Assembly (NCBI RefSeq): GCF_019803445.1 | Contig: NZ_CP081844.1 | Location: forward strand, 2,926,501 to 2,990,500 | Length of the DNA stretch: 64,000 nt | DNA from: Caenibius sp. WL | Lineage (GTDB): Bacteria; Pseudomonadota; Alphaproteobacteria; Sphingomonadales; Sphingomonadaceae | Direction of reading: 5' to 3' | Shown: positions 10,121 to 18,082 of the stretch, piece by piece | Layout of the letters: each line of letters starts with the position of its first letter | How positions within the stretch are numbered: position 1 is the stretch's first letter | The notes under the pieces: model-generated | Seen by the model: the letters and a program-made list of their open reading frames with translations, nothing else | Told to the model about the DNA's origin: nothing | The model's database searches: none | Position numbers and translations under genes: made by a program

Positions 10121-10903
10121 ATGACTTTCGAAACCGATCCCCAAAGCGCCATCAACGCACGTCCTGCTGCCACGGTGATCGTTTTCCGCCGCTGCCCCGA
10201 TGGCGGCGCCCCGCAGATTCTGATGCTGATCCGGTCGCAAACGATGTCGTTCGTTGCCGGTGCGGCGGTCTTTCCCGGCGGCAAAGTCGATCCCGCCGAT
10301 TTCGAACTCGCCGCGCGAATCCCCGGTCTGCCGGATCGGGAAGAAGCCGCGCACCGCATCGCCGGTATCCGCGAAACACTGGAAGAAGCAGGCCTTGCCA
10401 TCGGGCTGACCGCGCCCGTCAGCGCGCAGGATGCCGCTGCCGCGCGCCTGATGCTGCATCAGGGGCAGACGCTGGATGGCGTTCTGGCCCATTTCGGCTG
10501 GTCGCTCGATCTCGAAGCGCTGGTGCCGTTCGCCCGCTGGATGCCGCATTTCAAGCGGGGGCCGATTTTCGACACGCGCTTCTATCTTGCCGATCTGGGC
10601 ACCGGCGCGGTCGATATCGCGGTGGACGGGACGGAGAACACCCGCCTGTTCTGGACGACCGCCAGCAACGCGCTGGCCATGGCCGACAGCGGTGAAATCC
10701 GGGCGATTTTCCCCACCCGGCGCAATCTGGAACGGCTGGCGCAATTCACCGATTTCGCCGATGCCCGCGCGCATGCCACGGCCATCCCGGTGCGCACCGT
10801 CACCCCGTGGATTGCCGAACGGGACGGCGAAAAATTCCTCCGGATCGCGGAAGACCACGGCTATCCCGTGTGCTGGGGCAGGCTTTCCGAAGCGGCGGGC
10901 TGA
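10121..10903 (+). CDS. NUDIX hydrolase (NUDT7/8/19-like)
   Basis: The 260-aa protein has an FPGGKVDPAD segment and, after an insertion, IAGIRETLEEAGLAIG, which supply the Nudix box (GX5EX7REUXEEXGU) with a longer internal spacer, as in coenzyme-A or acyl-CoA-type Nudix enzymes. The substrate cannot be fixed from sequence. The start at ATG 10121 was chosen because upstream codons back to 10022 overlap the terminator region and look non-coding. It converges with the tad-like genes, ending 12 bases before their last stop. Confidence 0.88.
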   Translation: MTFETDPQSAINARPAATVIVFRRCPDGGAPQILMLIRSQTMSFVAGAAVFPGGKVDPADFELAARIPGLPDREEAAHRIAGIRETLEEAGLAIGLTAPVSAQDAAAARLMLHQGQTLDGVLAHFGWSLDLEALVPFARWMPHFKRGPIFDTRFYLADLGTGAVDIAVDGTENTRLFWTTASNALAMADSGEIRAIFPTRRNLERLAQFTDFADARAHATAIPVRTVTPWIAERDGEKFLRIAEDHGYPVCWGRLSEAAG

Positions 10904-10915
10904 CGCGACCAATCC

Positions 10916-11593
10916 CTATACGCAGCCGGACACGCTCGCCTGGGGCGCGGGATTGAAAATCCCCGCACCCGAAAGATCGCGATCGTCGCGCACATACATC
11001 GCCGCATACTTGCGGATCGTAAAATCGCCGAACGCCCACCGGCCGCCGATCAGCGGCTGATATCGGTACACCACTTCCGCCACCATGATTGCGCCACCCG
11101 GCTCCACCGTAACTCTCTCGTCAGCCGGTCCCATTCCGGGGAATGACGTCCCGGTTGCGCCATCGCCTTCCACGCCATAGCTGGATTGGTAGGCAGTCAG
11201 CACCCCCTTGCAACGCTGCCAGTGTATCCATTGCCCGCCCTCCGCATTGGTTTCGAGGCTGGACAGGAACAGGCGGCCATTCTGCATCAGATTCAGATCG
11301 GCGCCCTGCAATTCGGCCGCTTTGAAAGCTTCGTTCACATCGTATTCGCGAACCTGCGGCGCGCCGCCGATCGTCTGCTGCTTGAGCCGCGAGGCGTTGT
11401 CCGCCAGCGAAATCGCGATCTGGTTGATCCGCATGTGCGTGACAGTCAGATTGGCGATTTCCAGCCCACCCAGCAACAGCATCAACAGGATCGGCAAAGC
11501 CAGAGCGAATTCGATGATGACCGCGCCCCGCGTGTCGCGGGCGAGCAAGCAGCGAAAAGCCGATAGGCGGCAGGCGGCGGTCATTTCGGGCAT
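10916..11593 (-). CDS. TadE-like pilus/secretion protein
   Basis: The 225-aa product has the TadE signature near its N-terminus: DTRGAVIIEFALALPILLMLLLGGLEIANL, a prepilin-like motif running into a transmembrane helix at about residues 20-49. The remainder is periplasmic. It is the last of three leftward genes and overlaps the preceding one by 13 bases. TadE/F/G-type pseudopilins support Flp-type adhesive pili, but no tadA/B/C or flp gene is in the window, so the partner machinery must be elsewhere. Confidence 0.85.
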   Translation of the reverse strand: MPEMTAACRLSAFRCLLARDTRGAVIIEFALALPILLMLLLGGLEIANLTVTHMRINQIAISLADNASRLKQQTIGGAPQVREYDVNEAFKAAELQGADLNLMQNGRLFLSSLETNAEGGQWIHWQRCKGVLTAYQSSYGVEGDGATGTSFPGMGPADERVTVEPGGAIMVAEVVYRYQPLIGGRWAFGDFTIRKYAAMYVRDDRDLSGAGIFNPAPQASVSGCV

Positions 11594-12174
11594 ATCTGCC
11601 TCACCGGGCGATCGGCCTGCGTTGCGAACGGCTGATTCATCAACGTGGTCACAGCGGTGAACCGCCGCTTCGGGTCCAGCCCGACGAAACGCGAAAGGGG
11701 GACGAGTTCATCATAAGCCACCGTCACCCGGTACACCACGACATCGCGCGCGCCGCCCTGCCCCAATGCCCCCGCGTCGGCATCCCAGAGGCTGTTGCCA
11801 TTTTCGTCGTCGAAGCATTCCTTGTTGTCGTAAATGCCGTTCTTGTTGGCATCGATAAACACTTCCGGCCGGTTCACGTCGCTGAACGTCTGGTAATTCT
11901 TGCGCTCGAACGACACTTCCGCGCTGGGCAGCATCCGGTGAATCTGCTCTTTGACCTCGTCATCGATCGCCGTCTGGCTGGCATGCGCCATTTCCAGCCC
12001 CGAATCCCGGCCCGCCTGCTGCACGGCCCCGTTCACCATCGCTTTCATCCAGATATCGTACGAGAGTTGCAGCCCGCCGAGCAGCAGCATGATAAGGATC
12101 GGCCCGACAAAGGCGAATTCCACCGCGCTGACGCCGCGCGTATCGCGCAGCAGGCCAGAGGGATGCACGTTCAC
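11581..12174 (-). CDS. TadE-like protein, GTG start
   Basis: The product (about 197 aa) has a second TadE-type motif, DTRGVSAVEFAFVGPILIMLLLGGLQLSYD, near the N-terminus. It is followed by an exported region with an Asp-rich, calcium-like loop (DANKNGIYDNKECFDDENGN). I start it at GTG 12174, whose GTGA overlaps the stop of the upstream tadG-like gene. The longer frame to 12657 lies inside that gene and is a shadow. Confidence 0.82.
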   Translation of the reverse strand: MNVHPSGLLRDTRGVSAVEFAFVGPILIMLLLGGLQLSYDIWMKAMVNGAVQQAGRDSGLEMAHASQTAIDDEVKEQIHRMLPSAEVSFERKNYQTFSDVNRPEVFIDANKNGIYDNKECFDDENGNSLWDADAGALGQGGARDVVVYRVTVAYDELVPLSRFVGLDPKRRFTAVTTLMNQPFATQADRPVRQICPK

Positions 12175-14078
12175 CGCTTCAGCCTCAGGTCGGCCACCTG
12201 CCCCGCGATATAGCGGAAGGCGTTGCGCAGTTCCGTCGTATTCGTGGCCTGATAGGCGCGATCGGCACTCGCACAGGTGCGCATGGCATTGGTGATGCTC
12301 GTCCCGAAGCTTATCACCCAGATCGTGTATCCTTCCTCCCGCGCCGCGCGGCAGGCAGCAAGGAAACGATTGGTGTGGTACGTCGCCAAAGTGCTGTTGG
12401 CACCGCTTCCCGATCCGCTGGGTGCGATGCGGCGATCGAGATCCTCGATCCCATAGGCGTTGTAGCCACTGCTGCTCGGCTCCATCTGGCCATCGGTCAT
12501 GAAAATGATATGGCGGCTCACCGACGTACGGTTTCCTTCCAGCACGTTGGCGGCGAACATCCCTCGGGTGCTGGCCAGACGCGCGCCCCAGATCATGCCG
12601 ATATCGTGATAGGTGTTGCCCACGGCGGTAAGGCTGTTGAGGTAGGTATCGAGCCACTCGGGCACCGTGTCGGGGGTGCGTGTGTCGACCTCCTGAAACT
12701 GCCGCATCGGTGCCGGGCAGCGTTCGGTAGCTCTGGTACCGCTGCGATTATATTCCACGATACCCCAATACGGCTTCCACTTAGTGTTATCGTTGTCGGC
12801 GATAGGCGCACTGTTGATATCGAGATCCAGCGCACCATCCGGCACCGGATTCATAGCCAGATCGACCACGGTCTGCCGTTCCTCGATGCAGCCGTTCCAA
12901 GCGTAAGTCGTCGGGGCGGGCAGATTGGTGTTTGCCGTCCCGTGTAGCTTAGCCAGCGCGCGCATGTCGTATTCACCACGTTCCGCCACGTAATAATTAT
13001 CGTTAGAGGACAGCGATGTAATCAGGCTGCGGCCCCCCGGCACAACTCCGGTGGTGTCAATCATGGTCTGCTTATAGAGCCACTGCGTGAATTTATAGAC
13101 TGTGGTATAAGTGGTGGTGGTCACCATTGGGATACGGTAACACGTCCCGATGTCGACCTTGTTTTTGCCGCTCCCTCTCGTACCAGTCTTGCTCCAATCC
13201 TGCCCCTTCACATAAGTTGTTTTGGTTCTATCCTTAGGTGCTGGTCCGCCACCCTCCGACGTACTGGCAATCCAATCATTACACTCGCTCTTGCTAACAG
13301 AAGGCGCGAGTTCTTCTTTTCCCCGTACCGCCGTCCCCTCATTTGGAAGATAATGAACTGTATTAAAGTAGGCGACCCGCGTCTGGTACGGTGTGTTGTC
13401 GGCAAACGCGCCTGTGGGCAGCGCCCCCGAAGCAACAAGACCGCTGGCGTTCACCGTCATGCTGTAAGGCACGAAGCCATAGCGGATAACGGTTCGGTCC
13501 TTGTCGATCACCGCACGGGCGACAGTGGTGTGGAAATCGCGCACGGCATCGCGCAAGCCCTGAATCTTGGTGCCCGCCATCGACCCGGTAACGTCGAGCA
13601 CGAACATCACGTCCGCGCTCGCCATCTGCAACTCGGCGCTGCATTCGGCCCTCAGGTCCATGTCGCTGAATTTGAAAACCGCCATGATCGTGGTGGGCAT
13701 CGTGGCCGTTGCCGTGCCTGTCACCGAACCGTCCTCATGCGCCTCCGACGTGAATGTCACGTCATGCGACTGGGCGGCCGACTTGCGAAAATTGAACGCG
13801 AACATCTTGTCCGCTTTCTCCTGCTCGGCCGAACCGTAGTCACCCGTCCGCGACAGCGCCTTGCGGCCCGCCAGTACCCCCGCGTCGCAAGCGGACTGGA
13901 GATTGGTCTTGACCATGTAGGCCCGGCTCATATCGACACCGCCGCCGACCGCAGCGAGCAGCATCAACACCGCAAACGCCACCACGGCCAAGGTGTTGCC
14001 CGCTTCATGACGCAGCAGGTTCGCCGCGCACCGGCGAACGTTCGCGCATCCTGAAGAAAAACCCGCCGCCCGATTCAT
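12171..14078 (-). CDS. TadG-like protein with von Willebrand factor A domain
   Basis: The 635-aa membrane-anchored protein has an N-terminal Tad-like hydrophobic helix (about residues 29-47, preceded by RHEAGNTLAVVAF) and a vWA domain starting at VMFVLDVTGSMAGTK. The DVTGS at about residues 162-166 is the MIDAS metal site, and HIIFMTDGQMEPS supplies the later Asp. The domain carries a long insertion. TadG-like vWA proteins anchor Flp pili or mediate adhesion. It is the first gene of the leftward three-gene unit. Confidence 0.88.
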   Translation of the reverse strand: MNRAAGFSSGCANVRRCAANLLRHEAGNTLAVVAFAVLMLLAAVGGGVDMSRAYMVKTNLQSACDAGVLAGRKALSRTGDYGSAEQEKADKMFAFNFRKSAAQSHDVTFTSEAHEDGSVTGTATATMPTTIMAVFKFSDMDLRAECSAELQMASADVMFVLDVTGSMAGTKIQGLRDAVRDFHTTVARAVIDKDRTVIRYGFVPYSMTVNASGLVASGALPTGAFADNTPYQTRVAYFNTVHYLPNEGTAVRGKEELAPSVSKSECNDWIASTSEGGGPAPKDRTKTTYVKGQDWSKTGTRGSGKNKVDIGTCYRIPMVTTTTYTTVYKFTQWLYKQTMIDTTGVVPGGRSLITSLSSNDNYYVAERGEYDMRALAKLHGTANTNLPAPTTYAWNGCIEERQTVVDLAMNPVPDGALDLDINSAPIADNDNTKWKPYWGIVEYNRSGTRATERCPAPMRQFQEVDTRTPDTVPEWLDTYLNSLTAVGNTYHDIGMIWGARLASTRGMFAANVLEGNRTSVSRHIIFMTDGQMEPSSSGYNAYGIEDLDRRIAPSGSGSGANSTLATYHTNRFLAACRAAREEGYTIWVISFGTSITNAMRTCASADRAYQATNTTELRNAFRYIAGQVADLRLKR

Positions 14079-14265
14079 ATCGCCCCCGTCGCCCCACGCG
14101 GCGCAAGCGCGCCAACCCTGGCGATATAGACAGGCGGCCCTTAAGAATTAGCTAAATAGAAGCGTCCCATGCGCGCCTTTTGTGCCTTCCACCCCAGTCA
14201 AACAGCCGCATCCAGAAGCAGGTATTCGCGAGTGGGAGCCAACGCGACTTGGATGGCTATCCGCT

Positions 14266-14729
14266 TCACGACAAGTCCTTCGCCATCTTGAACCGGTTGA
14301 GATACTCGCCGTTTCGGAAGACTGTTTCTGGCTCGACCACCCTAAACCCGTTTCTTTCAAAGAATGGGCGTGCCGTGAGACTGACCTCCGAATGAAGTCT
14401 CGTCAGGCTGTGGGTCCGGGCTTGTGCTTCCACCGTTAGCAGGAGTTGTTTCGCCACACCCCGCCCTACATAGTGTGGGTCGACGTACATCTTGTCGATA
14501 TGTCCGTCAGGCTCGAGATCGGTAAAGCCGATGGGCCTCCCGTCGACATCCGCGACCCACGTAGGCCTGCTCATCCGGCGCTCTGACCATAGTGGCCGAT
14601 CAGCCTGTGCCCATGCATCAATCTGCGCGGGCGAATAGTCCTTAGAGGCAGTGTGCCGGATCGCGCGGATGAATACATCGATGACGCCGTCCAGATCTTG
14701 CGAACGGTAAGCCCGGATCGAGAGTTCAC
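14266..14729 (-). pseudogene. GNAT acetyltransferase with a frame break at its start
   Basis: The frame 14266-14784 reads as a complete GNAT protein (SIRAYRSQDLDGVIDVFIRAIR at the N-terminus, VDPHYVGRGVAKQLL for acetyl-CoA binding, ARPFFERNGFRVVE at the C-terminus), but it has no ATG, GTG or TTG before the first conserved residues. On the minus strand an AAGGAG (14744-14739) is followed after 9 bases by GTG at 14729, which is one base out of frame. Inserting one G would give GTG-GAA-CTC and join it to the gene. This is a recent one-base deletion or a base-call error. Otherwise only an internal ATG at 14574 remains, which would drop the N-terminal third. It is the last host gene before attL. 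Confidence 0.72.
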
Positions 14730-14774
14730 TTGGGAAAGCTCCTTCACATACTTGAGACGGACGATCGGCAAGAA

Positions 14775-14791
14775 GTGGCGCGCCCTACAGG
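14775..14791 (+). repeat. attL core (17 bp)
   Basis: The sequence gtggcgcgccctacagg is identical to 52903-52919 at the other end. It corresponds to the CCA end, acceptor stem and part of the T arm of tRNA-Arg(TCT). It marks the left junction; beyond it to the left is the host GNAT remnant. Confidence 0.9.
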
Positions 14792-14824
14792 TCTTAAACA
14801 GGATAGCGATATCAAACAGATAAG

Positions 14825-14886
14825 TTTGGCTAACCATCGATTTTGACTCACGCGATTCCGCCAGTCCTGAGATTTTTTGGCTAACC
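14825..14886 (+). repeat. putative integrase arm-type sites, left side (two copies)
   Basis: TTTGGCTAACC occurs exactly at 14825-14835 and 14876-14886. The same 11-mer is at 52854-52864, with a one-mismatch copy at 52830-52840. All are in the same orientation and within about 100 bases of an att core, as expected of arm-type integrase sites. No gene is visible between attL and 14942. Confidence 0.65.
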
Positions 14887-14906
14887 TTTTCGCACGAAAT
14901 CTCGCC

Positions 14907-14942
14907 TTCCCGAATCACTTTCGTTCCCGTATTGTTCTCATA
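14907..14942 (+). promoter_or_regulatory. SOS box with overlapping promoter, left end
   Basis: GTTC-N7-GTTC lies at 14923-14937, the LexA consensus of alphaproteobacteria. A possible promoter is TTCCCG (14907-14912), 17 bases, then TATTGT (14930-14935), placing transcription start at about 14942, the A of the next ATG, i.e. a leaderless message. The flanking bases resemble the SOS box at 44954. Confidence 0.65.
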
Positions 14943-15145
14943 TGGAACGCATGGAACGAGACGAACTCATCCCCGAGCTTGAACGTCTCCACCGCATCGT
15001 TGGGGAGTCCGCGTTCAAATCCACCAAGCACATGACGCACCTGGTCGAGATCGACCGGCTCATCCCCGATATCGTGGCGGCGCTGAAAGAGAGTGGGGAC
15101 TTCGTGAGGGTCCCTCGCCTGCACCTCGGCAATCCCAAGGTGTGA
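14942..15145 (+). CDS. small SOS-box-linked prophage protein
   Basis: This 67-aa acidic/basic helical protein (MERMERDELIPELERLHRIV...) belongs to no family I recognise. It has no Shine-Dalgarno sequence. The first ATG lies four bases after an SOS box and at the predicted transcription start, so it may be translated from a leaderless message when LexA is removed. A second in-frame ATG at 14951 is possible. Confidence 0.55.
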   Translation: MERMERDELIPELERLHRIVGESAFKSTKHMTHLVEIDRLIPDIVAALKESGDFVRVPRLHLGNPKV

Positions 15146-15186
15146 CGGTGAGCAAACAGCCCGCCGACCCGTGACTGGATGATTTC

Positions 15187-15507
15187 GTGCCTCGTTATGC
15201 AGACGGCGTAAGAGTTCCAGATAGCGCCTTCGAAGCCGCCACCTTCCAGACCTGCGTTGCTGCGACCTGCTCATGCGGGCATGTGGTTGTGTTCGATCCG
15301 CACGCCCTATGGTGGCACTGCTTCCAAAGGGGCTGGGATGATCGCTTCAGCCAGTTGCGCAGGCGGTTCTACTGCTCGCGGTGCTATGCGACCGACAAGC
15401 GCAAGGTGGAGCCGGAGTTTGCCACAACCAAGGCCGAACCGACCTTTGATCTACCGATGCCGCCTGAGCGGGAATGGAAACGCGCGTTGCGGCGGGTGCG
15501 CAGCTGA
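15187..15507 (+). CDS. small zinc-ribbon-like phage protein
   Basis: The 106-aa product has paired cysteines, TCSCGHVVVFDP and FYCSRC, separated by an aromatic WWHCFQRGWDDRFSQL segment, suggesting a zinc-binding fold. It starts at GTG 15187. Proteins with this CxCG...CxxC layout are common in alphaproteobacterial phages, but I know no assigned function. It converges with the next gene. Confidence 0.65.
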   Translation: MPRYADGVRVPDSAFEAATFQTCVAATCSCGHVVVFDPHALWWHCFQRGWDDRFSQLRRRFYCSRCYATDKRKVEPEFATTKAEPTFDLPMPPEREWKRALRRVRS

Positions 15508-15517
15508 CCGATCCGGG

Positions 15518-15841
15518 TCAGTCGGCGGGTGGCTTGTCGTTGATCCAATACCAGTCGTCCGGCAGCATTGCCTTGCTCTGCCAACTGGAAATCGGACACT
15601 GCAATGCACGATCGCGGCAATATTGCGTGTGTGCGCCGCGGTCGCTTACTTCGCTTCCGAGCGTGGTCCACAGTCCGTCAGCCACTTCCGATGTCGCGAT
15701 GCGGTTGTGCACCAGCCAGGCCAGAGCAAGGCGGTGCGCGTCCGTCCGCTCGATTGGGCCCCACTTCGCGCGGCGGGCCGCATCGATCAGCACGTTGATC
15801 GCGAGAATATTCATCTGGCGCAGGGTCGGGCGGCGATTCAT
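15518..15841 (-). CDS. hypothetical prophage protein
   Basis: The 107-aa product starts at ATG 15841 (MNRRPTLRQMNILAINVLIDAARRAKWGPI) and is divergent from the SRAP gene across 50 bases. It is helical at the N-terminus, with a Cys/Trp-containing tail (YCRDRALQCPISSW). I recognise no family. The divergent position beside SRAP suggests a shared control region. Confidence 0.55.
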   Translation of the reverse strand: MNRRPTLRQMNILAINVLIDAARRAKWGPIERTDAHRLALAWLVHNRIATSEVADGLWTTLGSEVSDRGAHTQYCRDRALQCPISSWQSKAMLPDDWYWINDKPPAD

Positions 15842-15891
15842 GGCGCGGGGCTTCGATTGACAGGTGGTCGGCGGCGCACCACCTTCGTTCG

Positions 15892-16485
15892 GTGTGCAAC
15901 CTCTACCGCCTCGACCCAAGCCAGAAGGTGTTCGATTTCACCGCAGAGGAAATCCAGCAGCTCAATGTGCCGCTGGATATCTACCCCAACTATCCGGGCA
16001 TTGTGATCGAGAGCGGCCAGCCCAAGGCGATGAACTGGGGCTTCCCGGCGCGTCTGAAGCACATGAAGCCCACATCGAAGCCGAAGCCGGTCAACAACAC
16101 GCGTGACGACAAGCTGCGCACATTCTTCTGGCGCGACAGCTTCGAACGACGGCGTTGCCTTATTCCGGTCAGCCAATGGGCGGAAGCATGGGGCAAGCCC
16201 GGCGCCATGACAAAGACCTGGTACAGCCTGCCCGATACGGATGCCTTCGCTGTGGCTGGTATCTGGCGACACAGCGACGAATGGGGCCTGTGCTATTCGA
16301 TGGTCATGACGGACGCGAACATGCAGATGGCCGAGGCCCACGACAGAATGCCGGTCATCCTCGCCCCCGACGACTATCAGCAGTGGACCCATGGCACGCC
16401 AGACGAAGCATTCGCCCTTGTCCAGACGTGGCAAGGCCCGCTTGTCGTCGATGCCACGGATGAATTGTGGTCAGTCAAACGATAG
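15892..16485 (+). CDS. SOS response-associated peptidase (SRAP, YedK/HMCES type)
   Basis: SRAP proteins shield abasic sites in single-stranded DNA through a thiazolidine bond to Cys2. The GTG start at 15892 puts Cys at position 2 (MCNLYRLDPS), as catalysis requires. The other active-site elements are visible: NTR at about 69-71, the Glu in SQWAEAWG (98) and AHDRMPV (His150). The 197-aa length is typical. It is carried in the prophage left arm next to an SOS-controlled gene, although I see no SOS box immediately upstream of it. Confidence 0.9.
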   Translation: MCNLYRLDPSQKVFDFTAEEIQQLNVPLDIYPNYPGIVIESGQPKAMNWGFPARLKHMKPTSKPKPVNNTRDDKLRTFFWRDSFERRRCLIPVSQWAEAWGKPGAMTKTWYSLPDTDAFAVAGIWRHSDEWGLCYSMVMTDANMQMAEAHDRMPVILAPDDYQQWTHGTPDEAFALVQTWQGPLVVDATDELWSVKR

Positions 16486-16899
16486 CTCCGGCTGACCGGC
16501 TTTCGCTCTTTTCGTGGTTTCGGCTTGCGAGAGAGCTTCGAAATCCTCCGGCTCCAGATCGAACGCCATGCTTGCGTCGATTGGATCGGTGGCGATCCGC
16601 GCGTAATAATCCGGCCGCGAAACCTTCCAGTCGTAATCGCCTTCGTCACGGGCCTCCTGATAGGGCTCCCAGCGTAGGTACATCGCCGTCAGCGCAACAC
16701 GCGGTTCGGTAAAGCCCAACTCCTTGACGATCTTGAGGCGATCTTCCTCAGGCGCGAACAGTACGGTTTCGATCTGCTCAATCGTCATCGCAATGGAGTT
16801 GACCTTGCAGTACGCCGCCACCCGGCGCGCAACAGGCGCATCATAGTCCGGAAGGCGATACGGGTACTCGGTGAAAGCGGTAATAACGGGGTCGTCCAT
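16471..16899 (-). CDS. SOS-controlled hypothetical prophage protein
   Basis: The 142-aa acidic protein is started at ATG 16899 (MDDPVITAFTEYPYRLPDYDAPVARRVAAYC) with GAGGA four bases upstream. It has a predicted-helical central part and a Lys-rich tail ending QPELSFD. I recognise no family. The gene has the best SOS promoter in the prophage (TATAAT plus LexA box) and converges with SRAP with a 15-base overlap, so it is probably a DNA-damage or induction-linked gene. Confidence 0.65.
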   Translation of the reverse strand: MDDPVITAFTEYPYRLPDYDAPVARRVAAYCKVNSIAMTIEQIETVLFAPEEDRLKIVKELGFTEPRVALTAMYLRWEPYQEARDEGDYDWKVSRPDYYARIATDPIDASMAFDLEPEDFEALSQAETTKRAKAGQPELSFD

Positions 16900-16927
16900 G
16901 GGGTCCTCGCGACTCGGGTGTGGCCCG

Positions 16928-16956
16928 ATTATACGCCAGAACAAATGCGGAACAAA
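16928..16956 (-). promoter_or_regulatory. LexA-controlled promoter
   Basis: On the minus strand a perfect TATAAT (16933-16928) is preceded after 17 bases by TTTGTT (16956-16951). A GTTC-N7-GTTC SOS box (16953-16939) fills the spacer. Transcription would start near 16921, giving a 22-base leader before ATG 16899. A 10-bp palindrome GTGCGCGCAC adjoins it at 16957-16966. Confidence 0.75.
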
Positions 16957-17048
16957 GTGCGCGCACTATCCACCTGAATCGATTTCACATCTGCCGGAAC
17001 TTCTCAGCCAGACCGCCGTTATCCTCTCGCCTTCCTTGGGCAACAGAT

Positions 17049-17096
17049 GACCTGCGGCGACCATAAACCCCTTCTCGTCCCCGGCTGCCGCAGGTC
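17049..17096. repeat. 10-bp inverted repeat after the lysis cassette
   Basis: GACCTGCGGC (17049-17058) and GCCGCAGGTC (17087-17096) form a perfect stem with a 28-base loop just past the Rz1 stop. There is no U-run on either strand, so it is a weak terminator candidate for the late operon. Confidence 0.5.
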
Positions 17097-17105
17097 TAAC
17101 TGTCC

Positions 17106-17399
17106 TCAGAGACACCACCCCTCAGGGTACGGGGCACCTTTTCGAACCGCATCGCGGCAGATACGTGCCACAGCGGACCAGCCGCGTTCGCCCCACGCTT
17201 CAATTGCACTTTCGAACGTTCGGGCGGCCTGTTCGCTCTCGAACACTTCCGGCCCGGGCACAGGCTTTGGCTCAGTCCGCACGTCCTCCACAGGCGGGAA
17301 GCCCTGAAACGTCCCGGCCTGCCTGCCGCAACCGCTCACAGTTAAGAGCATTGCTGGCAGCGCCAGGGCGGCCAGTATCGTTCGCGTTCCGTATCGCAT
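17106..17399 (-). CDS. outer-membrane spanin lipoprotein, Rz1-like
   Basis: The 97-aa product has a lipoprotein signal with lipobox LTVSGC (Cys about 23), followed by a Pro-rich segment (PPVEDVRTEPKPVPGPE), as o-spanins have. It starts at ATG 17399 inside the Rz frame and extends beyond it, the classical nested Rz/Rz1 arrangement. O-spanins join the i-spanin to fuse the inner and outer membranes at lysis. Confidence 0.82.
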   Translation of the reverse strand: MRYGTRTILAALALPAMLLTVSGCGRQAGTFQGFPPVEDVRTEPKPVPGPEVFESEQAARTFESAIEAWGERGWSAVARICRDAVRKGAPYPEGWCL

Positions 17400-17646
17400 C
17401 GTCTCGTCCTTTCTGAGCCTGTCCGGCCGCCTGCCGGTCTGTTTCGCGATCCTGCGCTGATTGCCCCGCCGATTGGTCGGCCAGATCGCGGGCCACCCCG
17501 GCAGCGCGAGCTTGCGCGGCCTGCTCGATGCTTCGTCCGTGGTTGCAGCCTTTGACGAACGCCAGCACCGCCACGGCAAGGCAGATCGCCAGCCACTTCC
17601 ATGCGCCCGACAGGAAGCCGAGCGCGCTTGTCAGATATCGTTCCAT
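17272..17646 (-). CDS. inner-membrane spanin, Rz-like
   Basis: The 124-aa protein has an N-terminal transmembrane anchor (WLAICLAVAVLAFVKGC, about 18-34) and a Gln/Ala/Arg-rich periplasmic coiled coil. It overlaps Rz1 in another frame and is the penultimate gene of the late operon, the usual spanin position. Confidence 0.82.
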   Translation of the reverse strand: MERYLTSALGFLSGAWKWLAICLAVAVLAFVKGCNHGRSIEQAAQARAAGVARDLADQSAGQSAQDRETDRQAAGQAQKGRDDAIRNANDTGRPGAASNALNCERLRQAGRDVSGLPACGGRAD

Positions 17647-17713
17647 GGAATACTCCCCGTCGCGTTGCGGTGCCGCTCATACCCCCCAAATGTCTGATTG
17701 GTGCCGCAACGCC

Positions 17714-18082
17714 TCATTCCTCAGGCTTTCCCCGCCCGAACTCGACTTCGCGCTGGTCCACTTTGGCCCGGAAGTAATCGGCGCCGAAGACGACAAGCCC
17801 AAGGATCAGCCCGAAACCGGCCATGATGGCGTTGTTCCACCACTGCTGATTGAGCGCCATCTGGCCGAACAGTGAACCCGGCGATGCGTCGCCCAAGACC
17901 CGGCGCACCATAACGATCAGGCCGATGTTCTGCAGCGAAAGGGCGATGATGCCGCCCAGCATGCCGAGCGAGAACAGCGCGCGGATCTGCGTCTGTGTCA
18001 GGTTGATCAACGCCCGGGCAGCGCAGGCGAGAACGCGGAAGGGATGGCCCAGCCAGCGGAGGAAATTCGCTGCGTGCGTCAT
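17714..18082 (-). CDS. two-TM phage membrane protein, candidate holin
   Basis: The 122-aa product has two hydrophobic helices, IRALFSLGMLGGIIALSLQNIGLIV and NAIMAGFGLILGLVVFGADYF, and a charged C-terminus. Its ATG at 18082 overlaps the endolysin stop (ATGA). Size, topology and position between endolysin and spanins fit a holin, but no family signature proves it. Confidence 0.65.
   Translation of the reverse strand: MTHAANFLRWLGHPFRVLACAARALINLTQTQIRALFSLGMLGGIIALSLQNIGLIVMVRRVLGDASPGSLFGQMALNQQWWNNAIMAGFGLILGLVVFGADYFRAKVDQREVEFGRGKPEE

Noticed and set aside
9413-10912. 499-aa minus-strand frame across bolA, grxD and the NUDIX gene
   Set aside because: Antisense to three recognised genes and crosses the grxD terminator.
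14571-14918. 115-aa minus-strand ORF crossing attL
   Set aside because: It crosses the phage-host junction and uses the off-frame of the GNAT pseudogene, so it is a product of the integration and frameshift.
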